Source of the DNA: Sarcocystis neurona
Taxonomy: Eukaryota > Apicomplexa > Conoidasida > Eucoccidiorida > Sarcocystidae
Length of the DNA stretch: 64,000 bases
Direction: 5' to 3'
Assembly (NCBI GenBank): GCA_000727475.1
Contig: KL647306.1
Coordinates: forward strand, 2,153,642 to 2,217,641
Made by a program: the position numbers and the translations under genes. The first letter of the stretch is position 1. Every line of letters begins with the position of its first letter. Below are positions 62,001 through 64,000 of this stretch, piece after piece. The notes below the pieces were generated by a model, which searched no databases, was not told the origin of the DNA, and saw nothing but the letters and a program-made list of their open reading frames with translations.

Positions 62001-63547
62001 CTTCACCGTTTGATCTACAACGAAATACGACGGCGGCTGGTGCAAGTCCGCAGTCACATGCGCTGCCAGTGGCGGCTGCCGCTGCAGCTTCTCTACATTT
62101 TTTGCGACCCGCTTCGCTACCACACCGCCGTCCGTCTCCGCCGCGCGTGCTCCTCCTGCTCCGCCGGGCCTTTTCACTGACCGCCTCGTGCGACGCAGTT
62201 TTTTACCCTTTTCTTACTGTTTTTACGAGACGTCGACGCCGCGAACGCCCTCTGAAGGACTCGATACACGTTCGTACCGCGCACACGCAGTAGACACCCA
62301 TGTATATGGATATATGTGTCCTCCTGTGTGCAGGTCTATGAACACGCAGAAACGAGCACGTGGAAGCAGAAACAGTTGGCATACAGGAATGTCTGTTTGT
62401 CGTATGCTTGCTGATACCACGAACGGTGGAGGCTTTCGTGGTTAAAGTTCAGCCTGACAAACGCCGGTGTTGCGCGAGGTGTCCCCTCACCCAGGGACTG
62501 TTAGAAACGTAGTGTGAGAAAGTTGTATATTTGTTATACGTGTAGCAGTTAGACTTATTACTGCGTGTCCGTCTATGCGCCTGCAGCTTTGTCACAGGTG
62601 CTTGCGCGTCCCCTTCACGAGCGGTGCGTCGTGGACGTCCTCGTGCTGCGTTTTCTTCTGTCTGGGGTTCCCGTTTGTGCCGCTCAGCATTCCACTGGCT
62701 GCAGCCGCCGTCTGCAGTGGGTCCTGCCTTATCGTCGGTAGAGTCTCAACCAGCTGCATCGTCCCGGAAAAATATACCTGGCGTGACGGAAGATCCGGTG
62801 CATGAGTCTGCGGCAGAAGCTGCTGGCGGGGTCCGCAGTCCTGCTATTTTGCTGCGCAGCAGTGAAAGTTCTGCTGCCTCTGGGACGGGAAGTGCTGCAG
62901 CGAAGGTGTGCAGCACAAAAGAGGTAGGGGCGTCTGATGCAGCAGCAGACGCTGACGCTCTGGGCGCTAATAGGACGCAGGGTACTTCCTGGAGTGTGGA
63001 TCTTTCTCGTTCGTCGTCTTCTTTGCTGGCTGCGTCGGGTCCTACCCACCCCGCCGCGGGAGGCGCCGTTGTTGCGACGAGCGCTGTTACTGCTGGTGAT
63101 CCTTCCCCGGGATCAGAAGCCGCAGCAGGACACGCCGGAGGCGGAGGACCGGCTTCTGCTGGGGACAGCGAACACAGCGGCTTAAGAAACGAAGTCTCTG
63201 CACGGGCGACGCCTACACCGCGGGTGCTGAAATCGATACTAAAGAAGCGACAGCAGAAATTTTGTCCTGCTCCCCCTTCTAATGACACAGAGAGCAACGA
63301 GAGTTCTGTTGCATCCACGTCGCCTGCAGCTGGAAGCACAACAGAAGCACCAAGTAACGAAGACTTTGGCATCAGACGTTTCAACCTGAACCGTAGAAGA
63401 CCTCGTTGCAGAAGCGGCAGCAGTGGCCCTGTGCTGGCGCTGCCTGATGGAAGTTTGCATGACAGCAGCCCGACCGCGACAGAATCAGTTGTGCACGTGA
63501 CACCGCCAGCAGCACAGGATACAGCTACTGAGAGGGATGATGCGTAG
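53083..63547 (+). CDS. RRP1: Ribosomal RNA processing protein 1 (RRP1/Nop52 family)
   Basis: Family role: nucleolar factor needed for maturation of large-subunit rRNA. Predicted exons: 53083-54417, 55187-55696 (donor uncertain), 56946-57022, about 57826 onward (end unresolved), about 58532-58567 (tentative), 58622-58796, 59576-61345, 62718-63547. The start is the ATG at 53083. Nop52 signatures: FERVWVMLFYAAWLSDKPL at residues 271-289 and WHALDQHRLDKFLLLVR near 325-342; then GLRLQFIECFLAEL and LFPFLYAACYCSD in exon 2, LEPRDVDFRTLVMTLFSLAS in exon 3, and ADVVRAAF...RAENRRLLYSTVNELEKKV. The C-terminal half is Gln/Ser/Ala-rich and disordered but keeps RRVCFDLKKNRIAG and RVLKSILKKRQQKF, resembling the tail motifs of animal RRP1. 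A Ser/Ala insertion of about 80 residues splits the N-terminal domain. Phases agree for the first three exons and the last three; the part between 57023 and 58621 is uncertain. Confidence 0.82.
59316..59350. other. Perfect 10-base-pair hairpin in an RRP1 intron
   Basis: AGAGCGTTCC at 59316-59325 pairs exactly with GGAACGCTCT at 59341-59350 across a 15-base loop. It lies in the intron 58797-59575, just after a TATA-rich run. No poly-U tail or known RNA family signature is evident. Confidence 0.55.
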
Positions 63548-64000
63548 AGTGCGAGTGAACGTGATATTCCGGAGGGTTAAAGAAAAACTTTCCAGCCAGA
63601 GGCGTGAAGTGCGTGCGTATCAGTAGCAGGGCGGTACGGAAGACGTGCGGTGGTGCTGCAGGAGCCGTGCTGACCAGCGCGGAAAGCAGCAGCACATTCA
63701 CTTGGGACAACGTCTGCAGTAGCAGCGGCAGTGATGATGGAGTGACTGCAAGAAGGAAGACAGCTCATCACCGTCTTGAACAATAGCAGTGAAACGACTA
63801 GACAACCTTAGATCTATAGGACAGGACGGCAGCATAATTTATTGGGGCACTGCGGCGATGTGCTGTTGTTAGTCTGTTAAACCCTGCGCACAGTATGGGA
63901 GATATCAAGTTGAGTTGCATGAGGAAGGATAAAAAGGAGGAGGGCAACGTGAGCAGCAGTCGGAAGGAAAGGTGCAGCGGCAGGAGCAGGAATGTCAGCT
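63548..64000. other. 3' flank of RRP1
   Basis: No complete gene. A frame beginning with the ATG at 63895 (MGDIKLSCMRKDKKEEG...) stays open to the window edge. It could be the start of a following plus-strand gene, but 35 codons are too few to support one. Confidence 0.4.

Overview
The window reads as nuclear DNA of an apicomplexan of the Eimeria type (a coccidian). The evidence is internal: intron-rich eukaryotic genes with GT...AG introns; exons carrying CAG-type triplet runs that become Gln, Ala and Ser tracts; mini- and microsatellites in introns; and an alternation of repeat-rich gene blocks with repeat-poor, almost gene-free stretches. The species cannot be fixed from sequence alone, and no database search was possible. 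There is no sign of bacterial operons, CRISPR or a virus.

Layout. (1) 1-12064, minus strand: a DEAD-box RNA helicase of the DDX10/Dbp4 family in at least nine exons, with its 3' end beyond the left edge. (2) 12065-18574: repeat-poor DNA with no supportable gene. (3) 18731-19663, plus strand: an isolated, repeat-free hypothetical gene. (4) 19664-29089: repeat-poor DNA, turning repeat-rich from about 27.5 kb. (5) 29090-46866, plus strand: a very large coiled-coil protein with Gln/Ala/Ser tracts, modelled in ten exons whose phases all agree (1663 residues). Its introns hold most of the satellites in the window and a 637-base assembly gap at 34399-35035. (6) 46867-51458: repeat-poor DNA with no supportable gene. 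(7) 51459-52993, minus strand: coding-like segments of an unresolved small gene. (8) 53083-63547, plus strand: an RRP1/Nop52-family ribosome biogenesis protein in at least seven exons. (9) 63548-64000: a short tail.

Two of the genes, DDX10/Dbp4 and RRP1, belong to families that act in nucleolar ribosome assembly (small-subunit and large-subunit routes respectively). They are 40 kb apart on opposite strands, so this does not imply co-regulation. I found no new multi-gene system. The points most worth checking are: a 57-residue insertion inside the helicase core of the DDX10 homologue; a strand-asymmetric use of the same triplet repeat (CAG in sense-strand exons, CTG in sense-strand introns near 3' splice sites); an assembly gap flanked by exactly the same 114 bases on both sides; and a choice between splicing and read-through that would give the coiled-coil protein two different C-termini.

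All exon boundaries were read by eye from splice consensus, reading-frame continuity and family motifs. Gene-level calls for the helicase and RRP1 are strong; individual junctions are predictions.
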